Origin: Bradyrhizobium sp. CCGB01 | Lineage (GTDB): Bacteria > Pseudomonadota > Alphaproteobacteria > Rhizobiales > Xanthobacteraceae | Assembly (NCBI RefSeq): GCF_024199795.1 | Contig: NZ_JANADK010000001.1 | Span: 4,960,001 to 5,024,000 of the forward strand | Length of the DNA stretch: 64,000 nucleotides | Reading direction: 5' to 3' | Shown here: in pieces, positions 9,721-17,805 of the stretch | Layout: each line of letters opens with the position of its first letter | How positions within the stretch are numbered: position 1 is the first letter of the stretch | Program-made: the position numbers and the translations under genes | Notes under the pieces: model-generated | The model's database searches: none | The model's input: only the letters and a program-made list of their open reading frames with translations | What the model was told of the DNA's origin: nothing

Positions 9721-10343
9721 CAGTTGACCCCGTCGAGTTCGGAGAGCTGGAAGCCCTTCGGCGGCGTGCGCGGGACCAGCTCGAGATCTTCCAGCAGATT
9801 GGCGAGACCGTGAACGGTCATCGACACCGCGAAGATCGGCAGCGTCAGATAGAGCACCCAGGTCGGCCAGTTCAGCGTCTGGGTGTGCTCGGTGTAGAGG
9901 AAGTTGAAGGTTTCGGCGGCGAGCTTGCGCCCGTCGAAGCCGGCGCGGGCAAGGCCAATCGGATCCATCCAGAGCACGCAGGTGACGATCAAGGCGACGC
10001 CGAACACGACGACGAGGCCGGTCGAGATCACCTTTGCAATCTTCTGATGCTGCGGCGAGAGACGCTCGGTGAGCATCGTCACCGCGAAATCGAGCCGCAG
10101 TCGCGTCATTGCGGAGGCGCCGACGAAGGTCAGCCAGACCACGCAATAGACCGCGGATTCGTCGATCCAGTAGATCGGGAAGCGCGCGTAGCGGGTAACG
10201 ACGTTCACCAGGATCAGGCCGGTGAGCAGGTACATCAGGCCCATCAGCGCGACGCGTTCGACGGCGAGCAGGGCGCTGGACGCGCGGACGATCAAGCGTC
10301 GAACGCTGAATGCGGGCGTGGCCGGCATCGTCTGCTCGATCAT
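9720..10343 (-). CDS. TRAP transporter small permease (DctQ type), system 1
   Basis: Roughly 207 residues with four predicted membrane helices and the DctQ-like sequence NVVTRYARFPIYWIDESAVY, containing the conserved aromatic/acidic stretch in the first helices. It pairs with the downstream DctM. The ATG at 10343 has no good ribosome-binding site; a TTG at 10385 in the same frame would add 14 residues but overlaps the putative GntR operator and a -35-like TTGACT. The start is therefore uncertain. It is the first gene of the operon Q-M-P-lyase. Confidence 0.82.
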   Translation of the reverse strand: MIEQTMPATPAFSVRRLIVRASSALLAVERVALMGLMYLLTGLILVNVVTRYARFPIYWIDESAVYCVVWLTFVGASAMTRLRLDFAVTMLTERLSPQHQKIAKVISTGLVVVFGVALIVTCVLWMDPIGLARAGFDGRKLAAETFNFLYTEHTQTLNWPTWVLYLTLPIFAVSMTVHGLANLLEDLELVPRTPPKGFQLSELDGVN

Positions 10344-10383
10344 GAAGGAGGCCCCAACCCCTGAGAATTGTCGTGCTAAAGTC

Positions 10384-10404
10384 AAATGTATAATTTATAC
10401 ATTT
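10384..10404. promoter_or_regulatory. Perfect 21-bp palindrome, probable GntR/FCD operator
   Basis: The core AATGTATAATTTATACATT is a perfect odd-length palindrome centred on T10394, in the gap between the divergent dctQ and gntR genes. AT-rich TGTATA...TATACA dyads are the typical operator form of FCD-type GntR regulators. It overlaps the upstream end of the dctQ-side promoter region. Control by the adjacent regulator, of both the transporter operon and itself, is inferred. Confidence 0.7.
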
Positions 10405-10559
10405 TGGGTGTCAAACAGAGATTGCGGTCATTTCGGCGGCAGGACGCGCTTTTGCTGGGCACACGGCTTGTGGGGCTATTTGGCTTTTGCCGGGCGCCTC
10501 ACCATGCAAGAGAGGGACCGCTTCACGCCGATGAGTCGGGAAGGACAACGGAAGGTCAG

Positions 10560-11237
10560 ATGAAACAGCCTCTGAAGCATCGTACGCTGTCGGCTGCGAT
10601 CGTGGACCAGCTCCGGCAGGCGATCCTCGACGGCACCTATCCGGCAGGCTCTCAGCTGCGCCAGGATGCACTCGGCGAGGCCTACGGCGTCAGCCGCATC
10701 CCCGTGCGCGAGGCGCTGTTCCAGCTCGAGGCCGAAGGCCTGGTGCGGATCGTGCCGCAGAAGGGTGCCATTGTTTCTGAACTGTCGCTGGACGAAATCA
10801 ACGACGTGTTCGACCTGCGCTGCATCCTGGAGCCGCGCCTGCTGGCGCAGTCGGCGCCGGGTTTCTCCGCGGACGATTTCGATGCGCTCGACGACATCCA
10901 CAGGCAGTTCGAGAAGGCAATCAAGGCGAAGAATGTCAGCGACTGGGGGCAGCTCAACGCCGACTTCCACCTCGCGCTCTACATGCACGCCCCGCAGCCG
11001 CGCACGCGCGCGATCGTGCTGTCATTGCTCCAGACCAGCGACCGCTACACGCGCCTCCAGCTCTCCAACACCAAGGCGATGGGGACGGCCGAGAAGGAGC
11101 ACGCCCATCTGATCGCGCTCTGCCGCGCACAGAAGGTCGAGGAGGCCTGCCGGTTTTTGGAACGGCATATCGAGGCCGTGCGAAAGGATCTGCTGCAGGT
11201 GGTGGCGATCGCACCGCGGTCGCGGCGAAAGAGCTAG
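10560..11237 (+). CDS. GntR-family transcriptional regulator, FCD subfamily
   Basis: A 225-residue regulator with an N-terminal winged helix (residues about 8-75, AIVDQLRQAILDGTYPAG and YGVSRIPVREALFQLEAEGL) and an all-helical FCD effector domain (about 80-215). Probable metal-ligand histidines are His137 (ADFHLAL), His181 or His183 (EHAHLIAL) and His203 (ERHIEAV). The ATG at 10560 is preceded by GGAAGG; an upstream open frame is untypical in sequence. It is divergent from TRAP system 1 with an intervening palindrome and convergent with TRAP system 2. The effector is probably the transported acid or its breakdown product. Confidence 0.9.
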   Translation: MKQPLKHRTLSAAIVDQLRQAILDGTYPAGSQLRQDALGEAYGVSRIPVREALFQLEAEGLVRIVPQKGAIVSELSLDEINDVFDLRCILEPRLLAQSAPGFSADDFDALDDIHRQFEKAIKAKNVSDWGQLNADFHLALYMHAPQPRTRAIVLSLLQTSDRYTRLQLSNTKAMGTAEKEHAHLIALCRAQKVEEACRFLERHIEAVRKDLLQVVAIAPRSRRKS

Positions 11238-11248
11238 TGGTAGGAATC

Positions 11249-11363
11249 GTAGGGTGGGTTAGCCTTGCGGCTGCGCAAAGCGCAGTCGGAAGGCGTAACC
11301 CACCGCTGTTGGTCTCCAAGGAAACAGAAGAGGTGGATTACGCCTTCGGCTAATCCACCCTAC
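11249..11363. repeat. Palindromic intergenic repeat, copy 2
   Basis: It starts GTAGGGTGGGTTAGC and ends GGCTAATCCACCCTAC, giving inverted outer arms, with an inner GGGTTA...TAACCC arm pair in the left half. It lies between the convergent stops of gntR and the second dctM. The ends match copies 1 and 3, while the interior is diverged and longer (115 bases). Confidence 0.8.
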
Positions 11364-11380
11364 GGCACCTGTGATTGCCG

Positions 11381-12739
11381 CTACCTGCTCCCGTCCGGCC
11401 CCATCACGAGATCCGGCAGCCCGGTCGAGATCTCGGGCACGAAGCACAGCAGCAGCACCGCGAGCATCATCAGCAGCACGAACGGCAGCGTGCCCCAGAT
11501 CACCTCGCGCAGGGGAATATCCGGCGCGACGTTGCGGATGACGAAGATGTTGAGGCCGACGGGTGGATGGATCAGCCCCATCTCCATCACGATGGTCATC
11601 ACCACGCCGAACCAGATGATGTCGAAATTGGCGGCGCGGAGCGGCGGCAGGATGATCGGCGCGGTCATCAGAATGATCGACACCGGCGGCAGGAAGAAGC
11701 CGAGCACGACCACCATGACGAGGATCGCGAACAGCAATTCCCAGCGCGGCAGGTGCATCGCGACGATGGATTCGGCGACCGATTGCGAGATGTGCAGATA
11801 GCTCATCACGTAAGAATAGAGCAGCGACATGCCGATGATCATCATCAGCATGGTCGATTCCCGGATCGTCGATTTCATGATCGGGGCGAGGTCGCTCGGC
11901 CGCCACACGCTGTAGATCGCCGCGATCAGCGCCAGCGCCAGCAAGCCGCCGAGGCCGGCGGTCTCCGACGGCGTGGCGTAGCCGCCATAGAGCGCGATCA
12001 TGACGCCGGTGAGCAGCAGCACGAAGGGGATCACGCGCGGCAGCACGCTGAAGCGTTCGGCGAGCGTGTACTCGTCGCGGGCGAGGATCGCAGCTTCCGG
12101 GCCGCCATTCTTGAAGACTGCTTCGGCAGCGGCATATTCCCGCCGGAATCGGTACACCGCATAGAAGCCGAACAGCGAGACCAGCAGCAGGCCGGGGCCG
12201 ATACCGGCCAGGAACAGCCGGCCGAGCGATTTTTCGGCGGCGACCGCGAACAGGATCATGGTGATCGAGGGCGGCAGCAGAATGCCGAGCGTGCCGCCCG
12301 CCGCGATGATGCCGGCGGCAAACCCGCCGGAATAGCCGCGCTTGCGCATCTCGGGGATGCCGGCCGAGCCGATCGCCGAACAGGTCGCTGGGCTCGAGCC
12401 CGCCATCGCCGCAAACAGCGCGCAGGCGAACACGTTGGCGACGCCGAGGCCGCCGGGGACGCGATGCAGCCAGGCATGCAGGGCCGAATAGAGATCCTGG
12501 CCGGCGCGCGATTTGCCGATCGCGGCGCCCTTCAGGATGAAGAGCGGGATCGACAGCAGCGTGATCGAGGCCATTTCCTCGTAGACGTTCTGGGTCACCG
12601 TATCCAGCGAGGCGGCGGGCATGTAGATGCCCATGAACACGACCGCGACCGCACCGAGCGCGAATGCGATCGGCATGCCCGAGAACATGATGACCAGCGT
12701 CGCGATTCCGTAGGCGAGGCCGATACCGAAAACGCTCAT
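11381..12739 (-). CDS. TRAP transporter large permease (DctM type), system 2
   Basis: A 452-residue polytopic membrane protein with the DctM hallmarks IPLFILKGAAIGKS and AMAGSSPATCSAIGSAGIPEM, and a conserved C-terminal GLIHPPVGLNIFVIRNVA. Relative to system 1 it has a longer central cytoplasmic stretch (YRFRREYAAAEAVFKNGGPE). The start at 12739 overlaps the dctQ stop by ATGA. It is the last gene of the P-Q-M operon and ends 17 bases before repeat copy 2. Confidence 0.9.
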   Translation of the reverse strand: MSVFGIGLAYGIATLVIMFSGMPIAFALGAVAVVFMGIYMPAASLDTVTQNVYEEMASITLLSIPLFILKGAAIGKSRAGQDLYSALHAWLHRVPGGLGVANVFACALFAAMAGSSPATCSAIGSAGIPEMRKRGYSGGFAAGIIAAGGTLGILLPPSITMILFAVAAEKSLGRLFLAGIGPGLLLVSLFGFYAVYRFRREYAAAEAVFKNGGPEAAILARDEYTLAERFSVLPRVIPFVLLLTGVMIALYGGYATPSETAGLGGLLALALIAAIYSVWRPSDLAPIMKSTIRESTMLMMIIGMSLLYSYVMSYLHISQSVAESIVAMHLPRWELLFAILVMVVVLGFFLPPVSIILMTAPIILPPLRAANFDIIWFGVVMTIVMEMGLIHPPVGLNIFVIRNVAPDIPLREVIWGTLPFVLLMMLAVLLLCFVPEISTGLPDLVMGPDGSR

Positions 12740-13290
12740 GGACGCCTGGCTCCTGCGAAGGGCAGCGCAAGCTGCACGAGGATCTGGACGCAGAGCAGGC
12801 TCATCCCCAGCGCCATCAGCGAGTAGGGAATGGCGAGCGGCGGCGACCACATCGAGTTCGAGACCTGGCCGTCGACATAGGCTTCATGAGCCAGCGTCCA
12901 GGACTTCCAGGTGAAGAAGGCGCAGAACAGGAATGTCGCGACATCGACCAGCCAGAGTCTGATCCGGTTCGCGAGCGGCGACAGCAGGCCGACAAAGGCC
13001 TCGATGCCGATATGACCGCGGTTCTGCTGCACATAGGCCGCCGTCATGAAGGTGGCGCCGACCAGGAGGAACACTGCGGCCTCGTCCTGCCAGTAATTGG
13101 CGGCCTTGAACAGCGCGCGGCTGAGCACGCTGTAGCTCAGGATGGCGCAGGCCGCGACCAGCGCGATCGCGGCGAACACCACGATGATGCTGTTGAGGAT
13201 GGCGAGACTGCGATCGATCGCCGCCGCAAGGCCGGTCCTTGCGGCAGCGGCCTCGAGGTCATCACGATCCGGAAGCGGACCGTGGCTCAT
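12736..13290 (-). CDS. TRAP transporter small permease (DctQ type), system 2
   Basis: A 184-residue protein with four hydrophobic segments; YWQDEAAVFLLVGATFMTAA and NRGHIGIEAFV fit the DctQ family. Both ends overlap the neighbours by ATGA, so the three subunits are translationally coupled. The ATG at 13290 was chosen because upstream in-frame sequence is arginine-rich and lies in dctP. It forms the membrane complex with the downstream DctM. Confidence 0.87.
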   Translation of the reverse strand: MSHGPLPDRDDLEAAAARTGLAAAIDRSLAILNSIIVVFAAIALVAACAILSYSVLSRALFKAANYWQDEAAVFLLVGATFMTAAYVQQNRGHIGIEAFVGLLSPLANRIRLWLVDVATFLFCAFFTWKSWTLAHEAYVDGQVSNSMWSPPLAIPYSLMALGMSLLCVQILVQLALPFAGARRP

Positions 13291-14309
13291 GCCGCGACGT
13301 CTGTGGCGAGCTTGAGCAAATTCGCCGCGGTCGCGGTCTTGGCGCTGTAGTCCTTCCACGCGGTGTCGCGGGCGATGTCGCGCCACTTGCCGACGGTGGC
13401 GGCGTCGAGCGCCGAGACCTTGGCGCCGGCCTTCTCGTAGACCTTGGCGACCTCGACGTCGTCATCCTGCGCACCCTTGCGGCCGAAGGCCTCGAGCTCG
13501 GTGCCGACGGTGAGCAGGATGTCCTGCTGGTTCTTCGGCAGCTTGTCGAAGATCGCCTTCGACATCATCAGCGGCTCGAGCATGAACCAGTAGGAGGCGC
13601 CCGCGCCCGAGGTCAACGACTTCGCGACCTCTTCGAGCCGGAACGAGATCAGGCTGGTCGAGGAGGTGATGCCGGCATCGCAGGCGCCGGTCTGCATCGC
13701 TGCGTAGATTTCGTTCGAGGGCACCGACAGCACCGAGGCGCCCGCGGTCTGCAGCACCATGTCCATCTCGCGCGAGCCGCCGCGCACCTTCATGCCCTTG
13801 GCGTCTTCGGGCGCGACGATCGGCTTGGAGCGGCTGGCGACGCCGCCGGCCTGCCAGACCCAGGTGAGCAGGATGATGCCCTTGTCGGCGAGGAAGTCCG
13901 TCAGCGCCTTGCCGACCGGCTCCTTCTTCCAGCGCAGGCCCTGGTCGTAGGTGGTCACGAGGCCCGGCATCAGGCCGATATTGGTCTCCGGCAATTCGCC
14001 GCCGGCGTAAGGCATCGGATAGAGGCTGATGTCGAGCGCGCCCTTGCGCATCGCGGAGAACTGCGCGTTGGTCTTGATCAGCGAGGAGTTCGGATAGATC
14101 TCCGCGGCGATGTCGCCCTTGCTGCGCTTGGCGACTTCGGCGGCGAACATGCGGCAGAGGCGGTCGCGGAAATCGCCCTTGTCGATGGTGCCGCCCGGGA
14201 ATTGATGCGAGATCTTCAGCGTGGTCGCGGCATGCGCGGTACCGGTGCCGAAGCGGAGAATGGCGGGTGCGGCGACGGCGGTCGCGATCAGGTGACGGCG
14301 CGTGAGCAT
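13287..14309 (-). CDS. TRAP transporter substrate-binding protein (DctP type), system 2
   Basis: A 340-residue periplasmic receptor beginning MLTRRHLIATAVAAPAI, a twin-arginine-like export signal with a GTAHA cleavage site. The DctP fold is indicated by ISHQFPGGTIDKGDF, by YPNSSLIKTNAQFSAMRKGALD and by an EDAKGMKVRGGSREMD segment with the conserved arginine region. It is the first gene of the second TRAP operon (P-Q-M), preceded by AGGGGATC. Its divergence from the system 1 receptor suggests a different ligand. Confidence 0.88.
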   Translation of the reverse strand: MLTRRHLIATAVAAPAILRFGTGTAHAATTLKISHQFPGGTIDKGDFRDRLCRMFAAEVAKRSKGDIAAEIYPNSSLIKTNAQFSAMRKGALDISLYPMPYAGGELPETNIGLMPGLVTTYDQGLRWKKEPVGKALTDFLADKGIILLTWVWQAGGVASRSKPIVAPEDAKGMKVRGGSREMDMVLQTAGASVLSVPSNEIYAAMQTGACDAGITSSTSLISFRLEEVAKSLTSGAGASYWFMLEPLMMSKAIFDKLPKNQQDILLTVGTELEAFGRKGAQDDDVEVAKVYEKAGAKVSALDAATVGKWRDIARDTAWKDYSAKTATAANLLKLATDVAA

Positions 14310-14628
14310 GGTGTGATCCCCTTGGACTGGTCTTTCGACTGTTCTTGTTGGTGTGATTGGGTCAAGTCTCTGAGACCTGCGCGTAGGCCTATCCTAGCCG
14401 GTCTTTGAGTGGATGTTCTCTAGTCTGATAGTTCGAGACCGAATGCCGCGGCAAGTGCCGATCTTGCTGCGCTGCACACATCCCGATCCCGTGGCTATTC
14501 CGAACGATGGACGACGAGGAGCCCGCAGAAATTTTGTCAGCCGAGGCGTAACAACGCCAGCGGGCAATCCGTCGAGATTAGATAGCGGCGTCCGTCGCTG
14601 ACAAACATCATCTCGAAGGGAAGATCAC
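14310..14628. other. Intergenic region between dctP (system 2) and the MXKDX-repeat gene
   Basis: These 319 bases hold the upstream regions of two divergent genes. On the minus strand a TTGACC hexamer lies some 50 bases upstream of dctP, but no convincing -10 follows at the right distance. No coding sequence is supported; short open frames here lack ribosome-binding sites and family features. Confidence 0.4.
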
Positions 14629-14871
14629 ATGACCATTCGCACCCGCATCGTGCTCGGCGTCTCCGCTGCCGCTCTGTCGCTTGGCCTCGCGCTGTCGCCG
14701 GCCGCTTTTGCTCAGGACAAGATGGGCAAGGACGACGGCATGATGAAGAAGGACACGATGTCCAAGGACGGCATGAAGAAGGACACCATGTCCAAGGACG
14801 ACGGCATGAAGAAGGACCACATGTCGAAGGACGGGATGAAGAAAGACGACGGGATGATGAAGAAGAATTGA
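14629..14871 (+). CDS. Exported pentapeptide MXKDX-repeat protein
   Basis: An 80-residue protein with a clear signal peptide (MTIRTRIVLGVSAAALSLGL, cleavage after SPAAFA) followed by a hydrophilic tail built of short units rich in Met, Lys and Asp (DKMGKDDGMMKKDTMSKD and so on to the C-terminus). This is the architecture of the MXKDX-repeat family of small periplasmic proteins, whose function is unknown to me. Alternating Met, Asp and Lys suggests metal or polyanion binding, but that is speculation. The ATG follows a GAAGGGAAGATC ribosome-binding region. The gene stands alone. Confidence 0.85.
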   Translation: MTIRTRIVLGVSAAALSLGLALSPAAFAQDKMGKDDGMMKKDTMSKDGMKKDTMSKDDGMKKDHMSKDGMKKDDGMMKKN

Positions 14872-14992
14872 TCTTCCGCGGTCGTCACGACGTCATGACA
14901 GGCTGACGCGCGCGCTGAGCAGTCCTGGGGCGGTCACATCGACCACCCCAGCGATGCCCGGTTCAATTTCAATTGAACGTGACTTGCGAACG

Positions 14993-15340
14993 TTACTTCC
15001 GCTTGGCCTTGCGGGCCGCGTAGCGGGCGTCACGCTTGGCCTTCTGCTCGGCCTCGAGTTCTGCCTGCCTGGCGATCGCTTCTTCCGCTTCGCGTGCGAT
15101 GCGCGCGGCTTCGGCGGCGGCAGCTTCTTCCGCGGCGCGCTTCTGCTCGGCCTTTTCGGCTTCGCGCGCGGCCTTTACCTCGGCACGCTTGGCCGCGAGC
15201 GCCTCGCGCTCGGCACGACGTGCCGCTACCGCCGGGTCGTCTTGCCCGGGCTGCGACTTGAATTTGTTCAAAAGATTTTTGCGTGCGTCCTGCGCCGCCT
15301 TTTGCCGGTCTGCGAAGCCGGGTTCCCTGAATCCACTCAT
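14993..15340 (-). CDS. DUF6481-type alanine/lysine/glutamate-rich coiled-coil protein
   Basis: A 115-residue cytoplasmic protein starting MSGFREPGFADRQKAAQDAR, then almost entirely charged helix (Ala, Glu, Lys, Arg) and ending KRDARYAARKAKRK. The conserved start and the ERREA/KRAEVKAAREAEKAEQ pattern match a small alphaproteobacterial family of unknown function. A long single helix or coiled coil, possibly nucleic-acid associated because of the basic tail, is all that can be inferred. It is monocistronic and convergent with the MXKDX-repeat gene. Confidence 0.75.
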   Translation of the reverse strand: MSGFREPGFADRQKAAQDARKNLLNKFKSQPGQDDPAVAARRAEREALAAKRAEVKAAREAEKAEQKRAAEEAAAAEAARIAREAEEAIARQAELEAEQKAKRDARYAARKAKRK

Positions 15341-15609
15341 CGACGAGCCTTGTCTTCCTCGCTTCCGATCCTACATCATTGCCAGTTGGTACGTCGGCTG
15401 GGCATAGCGGGCGCCACGCGACGCAAGAGCGTGTACATCGGCGCGCGTCGCGAAGCCACCCATAATCGCAGCCGATCAGGTAGACGAAAAATCGCCAGCC
15501 CCGACGATCTCTCGTAGCCCCGAAAAACTGCCGAATTGTGATGTCCCTCATAAGGGACCACGCGGAGCGGCGCCTAGCGTCCGCCCCGGATACGAGACGG
15601 AGCACGGGC

Positions 15610-15837
15610 ATGACGAATTTCCGACTGAGCCCGAGGGCGCTGGCAATCGCCGTCGCGGCGGTCGCCGTGGCCGGCGCCGCGCTGCTTTTCGCCCGCCCAC
15701 AACCGATCGAAAGCGCTGTTCTGGGCACCGACTGGGAATGCACGCAGACCGCATTCGTAGTCACGACCTGCGCACCGCGGGGCACCCCGGCGGTCGAAAC
15801 CTCGCGCAAGGATCTGATCCGGCCGACCCGAGGCTGA
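15610..15837 (+). CDS. Small membrane-anchored hypothetical protein
   Basis: A 75-residue product beginning MTNFRLSPRALAIAVAAVAV, one hydrophobic segment at about residues 10-28, then a short periplasmic part with two cysteines (WECTQTAFVVTTCAP) that could form a disulfide. No known family recognised. An in-frame ATG at 15541 would add 23 arginine-rich residues; the start at 15610 puts the charged cap directly before the membrane segment. Confidence 0.6.
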   Translation: MTNFRLSPRALAIAVAAVAVAGAALLFARPQPIESAVLGTDWECTQTAFVVTTCAPRGTPAVETSRKDLIRPTRG

Positions 15838-15898
15838 GCGGAATGTGACGCCACGTCGCAGAGGTGGTAAAGCCGCTCATCCCTGTGATCAGTCAGTC

Positions 15899-16123
15899 AT
15901 GTCCAAGCCTGAGTCCAAGCCCGAACCGGGCGAAAAGCCCAAATCCCGCGCACAACCTCAATCCGGCGACAACCGCCGTGGCGCGATTGCCGGATTGATC
16001 ATCGCGATCGTGATCCTCGGCGTCGGCTGGTGGCTCGCCCGCGATCTCACCTCGGCCAGCAAGATGCAGGACTGCCTGATGTCGGGACGGACCAACTGCA
16101 ACGTGATCGAACCGGCCCGCTAG
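15899..16123 (+). CDS. Small single-pass membrane hypothetical protein
   Basis: A 74-residue protein with a Lys/Pro/Glu-rich cytoplasmic N-terminus (MSKPESKPEPGEKPKSRAQP), one membrane segment (AIAGLIIAIVILGVGWWLA, about residues 28-46) and a short periplasmic tail with two cysteines (MQDCLMSGRTNCN). Function unknown. The GTG at 15845 in the same frame is less likely because it precedes the highly charged start. It follows the previous small gene on the same strand by 61 bases. Confidence 0.6.
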   Translation: MSKPESKPEPGEKPKSRAQPQSGDNRRGAIAGLIIAIVILGVGWWLARDLTSASKMQDCLMSGRTNCNVIEPAR

Positions 16124-16308
16124 AACCGCTCCAGTACGGCCCTCTGCAGCCCTCCGGGGCCAAAAATTGCCGTGATCTTAAACATTTGTAACGGGACAGG
16201 GCCTGCCAAAGCAGGTCTGTTATGTCAGCCGGCATCAGCCCAGCGCGAGGCGAATCGTCTATTCGCGCAGGGACCACGGCAATCGAGAGAGTAGGGGGTC
16301 AAGCACGC

Positions 16309-17103
16309 ATGAGTGCGTCCAGCCGCATGAAGATCATCATTCCCTTGGTTTCGGCCATGTCCTTGGTCGCGCTGTCGGCGCAGGCCCAGGATTCGTTGCC
16401 GCCAAGGCCCCAGGCCCAGCCGCAGGGCGCGCCCGGCGCCGGTGCGCCGCCCCAGAACATGCGCAAGGGCCCGCCGCCGCAGCAGGCAGCTCGGCCCCAG
16501 GCACAGCCTGGCGTACAGCCCGGCGGCCCGCCCCATGCCGGCGGTCCCGGTCCGGGTGCCGATCGAGGTCCGCGTCCGCAAAATGCCGGCGGCCCGCCGC
16601 CCGGCCGTAACTATGCCCGCGGGCCCGCGCCGCAGCGCGACTGGGGCGGTCACGCCTATCGCGGCAATCGCGCCTGGGATGGCGGACGCTGGCGCCACGA
16701 GGTCCGCAACGGCCGCTCCGGCTGGTGGTGGGATGTCGGCGGTGTCTGGTATTATTATCCGCAGCGGATGGCCGGCCCGCCTGCCTACATCTCGGACGAC
16801 TATTACGACGACGTGCCGGTGGCCTATGCCCCGCCTGTCGCCTACGAACCGCCGCCGCCTCCGCCGCCGGCTGATCCCGGCGCGAGCGCGCTTGGCGGTG
16901 CCATTGTCGGCGGCGTGCTGGGCGGCCTGATTTCGGGCAACGCCTCGGGTGCGGCCGCGGGTGCCGTGATCGGCGGCGCGACCGGTGCGATCGCCGGCGC
17001 GACGGCTGCCTCGCGCCCCGGCTACTATCTGGCCCAGGGCAACTGCTACTACCGCTATCCGAGCGGCCAGTATGTGCAGGCCGACCCTCGCGCTTGCTAC
17101 TGA
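16309..17103 (+). CDS. Exported proline-rich protein with C-terminal glycine-zipper domain
   Basis: A 264-residue protein. After a signal peptide (MKIIIPLVSAMSLVALSAQA within the first 26 residues) comes a long Pro/Gln/Gly-rich stretch, an aromatic middle (GGRWRHEVRNGRSGWWWDVG, then YYYPQRMAGPP), a PPPPPPP run, and near the C-terminus an alternating Gly/Ala hydrophobic region (GGAIVGGVLGGLISGNASG) typical of glycine-zipper 2TM proteins, then a Tyr/Cys tail. Glycine zippers insert in or span membranes, so an outer-membrane or envelope-stress role is plausible but unproven. The ATG at 16309 has AGGGGG about 10 bases upstream. A strong terminator follows. Confidence 0.75.
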   Translation: MSASSRMKIIIPLVSAMSLVALSAQAQDSLPPRPQAQPQGAPGAGAPPQNMRKGPPPQQAARPQAQPGVQPGGPPHAGGPGPGADRGPRPQNAGGPPPGRNYARGPAPQRDWGGHAYRGNRAWDGGRWRHEVRNGRSGWWWDVGGVWYYYPQRMAGPPAYISDDYYDDVPVAYAPPVAYEPPPPPPPADPGASALGGAIVGGVLGGLISGNASGAAAGAVIGGATGAIAGATAASRPGYYLAQGNCYYRYPSGQYVQADPRACY

Positions 17104-17126
17104 GGCTCCAAGCAAGATCTGAAACA

Positions 17127-17155
17127 AAGAGGCGGGCGCAGGCCCGCCTCTTTTT
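17127..17155 (+). terminator. Rho-independent terminator after the glycine-zipper gene
   Basis: GAGGCGGGC (17129-17137) pairs perfectly with GCCCGCCTC (17142-17150) around a four-base loop, extended by A-T pairs and followed by a T run. It lies 24 bases past the stop. Confidence 0.9.
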
Positions 17156-17204
17156 GTGTGGGCGAAAGTGTTGGTTATCGAAGAGGTGCTGACCGGTTCG
17201 CGCC

Positions 17205-17360
17205 TCACACCAGCCAGTTGAAGAACGCGATCGCCGCCCAGACCAGGCCTGCGATCCAGGCCAGCATCACGATGCCGATGGTGGCGAGAAGCGTGGCACC
17301 GAACAGGTCGGGCCTTGCGCGTTGCGTCGGGACGTGAGCCTCGGCTGCTTCTTGTGTCAT
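17205..17360 (-). CDS. Small single-pass membrane protein
   Basis: A 51-residue ORF: MTQEAAEAHVPTQRARPDLF followed by a 25-residue hydrophobic helix ending AAIAFFNWLV. The soluble N-terminus and C-terminal anchor give a tail-anchored topology. No family recognised. It is convergent with the preceding glycine-zipper gene across the terminator. Coding is supported by composition and the clean membrane segment only. Confidence 0.55.
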   Translation of the reverse strand: MTQEAAEAHVPTQRARPDLFGATLLATIGIVMLAWIAGLVWAAIAFFNWLV

Positions 17361-17548
17361 GACGGACCACCCATGCCCGCTCGCGGCGGTGCGAGCGGTT
17401 GAGGCGCGGTTTAGCCGAGACGCCGGGCGCAGGCTGTGACGCAGTTCACAGATGGGTCCGGGGGAGGCCGGACGACGAGAAACCACCCCGCAATCATACG
17501 GACGAAATTGCCATGCGCCCGTCCATATCGGTCGTTAGGGTTGGGCGC

Positions 17549-17701
17549 ATGTGTCCCAAGTACGACCCACAGCACGAAGCCGAGGCCGCGATGAAGCGGG
17601 CCGCGGCGTCGTCCGACGGCGACGACCGGCAGAGGCTGATCCAATTGGCTCTGGCCTGGCATCAGCTTGCCCGCGACCGGCGCGACGAGCGGGCGGACTG
17701 A
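17549..17701 (+). CDS. Small hypothetical protein
   Basis: A 50-residue hydrophilic protein (MCPKYDPQHEAEAAMKRAAA, then DGDDRQRLIQLALAWHQLAR) that looks wholly helical. The pattern is reminiscent of short conserved alphaproteobacterial proteins with an ...LALAWHQLA... helix. An ATG at 17513 in frame would add 12 residues; neither start has a strong ribosome-binding site. Function unknown. Confidence 0.55.
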   Translation: MCPKYDPQHEAEAAMKRAAASSDGDDRQRLIQLALAWHQLARDRRDERAD

Positions 17702-17773
17702 TCCGCGTTCTCGGCGAAATCCCGCGTCAATAGTCGGCCGAGGTTTGCGAAGCTAATTGGCCTGCATGAGAAA

Positions 17774-17802
17774 GCCCCGTGCTCGGGGGACAAGCACGGG
17801 GC
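17774..17802 (-). terminator. Terminator-like hairpin
   Basis: GCCCCGTGCT (17774-17783) and AGCACGGGGC (17793-17802) form a perfect 10-bp stem with a 9-base loop. Read on the minus strand it is followed by TTTCTC and lies 4 bases past the stop of a tiny minus-strand ORF. On the plus strand no T run follows. Confidence 0.55.
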
Positions 17803-17805
17803 CCT

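Noticed and set aside
11375..12826. 483-codon plus-strand frame opposite dctM of system 2
   Set aside because: Composition is Arg/His/Asp-rich, and the opposite strand encodes a clear membrane protein with coupled neighbours.
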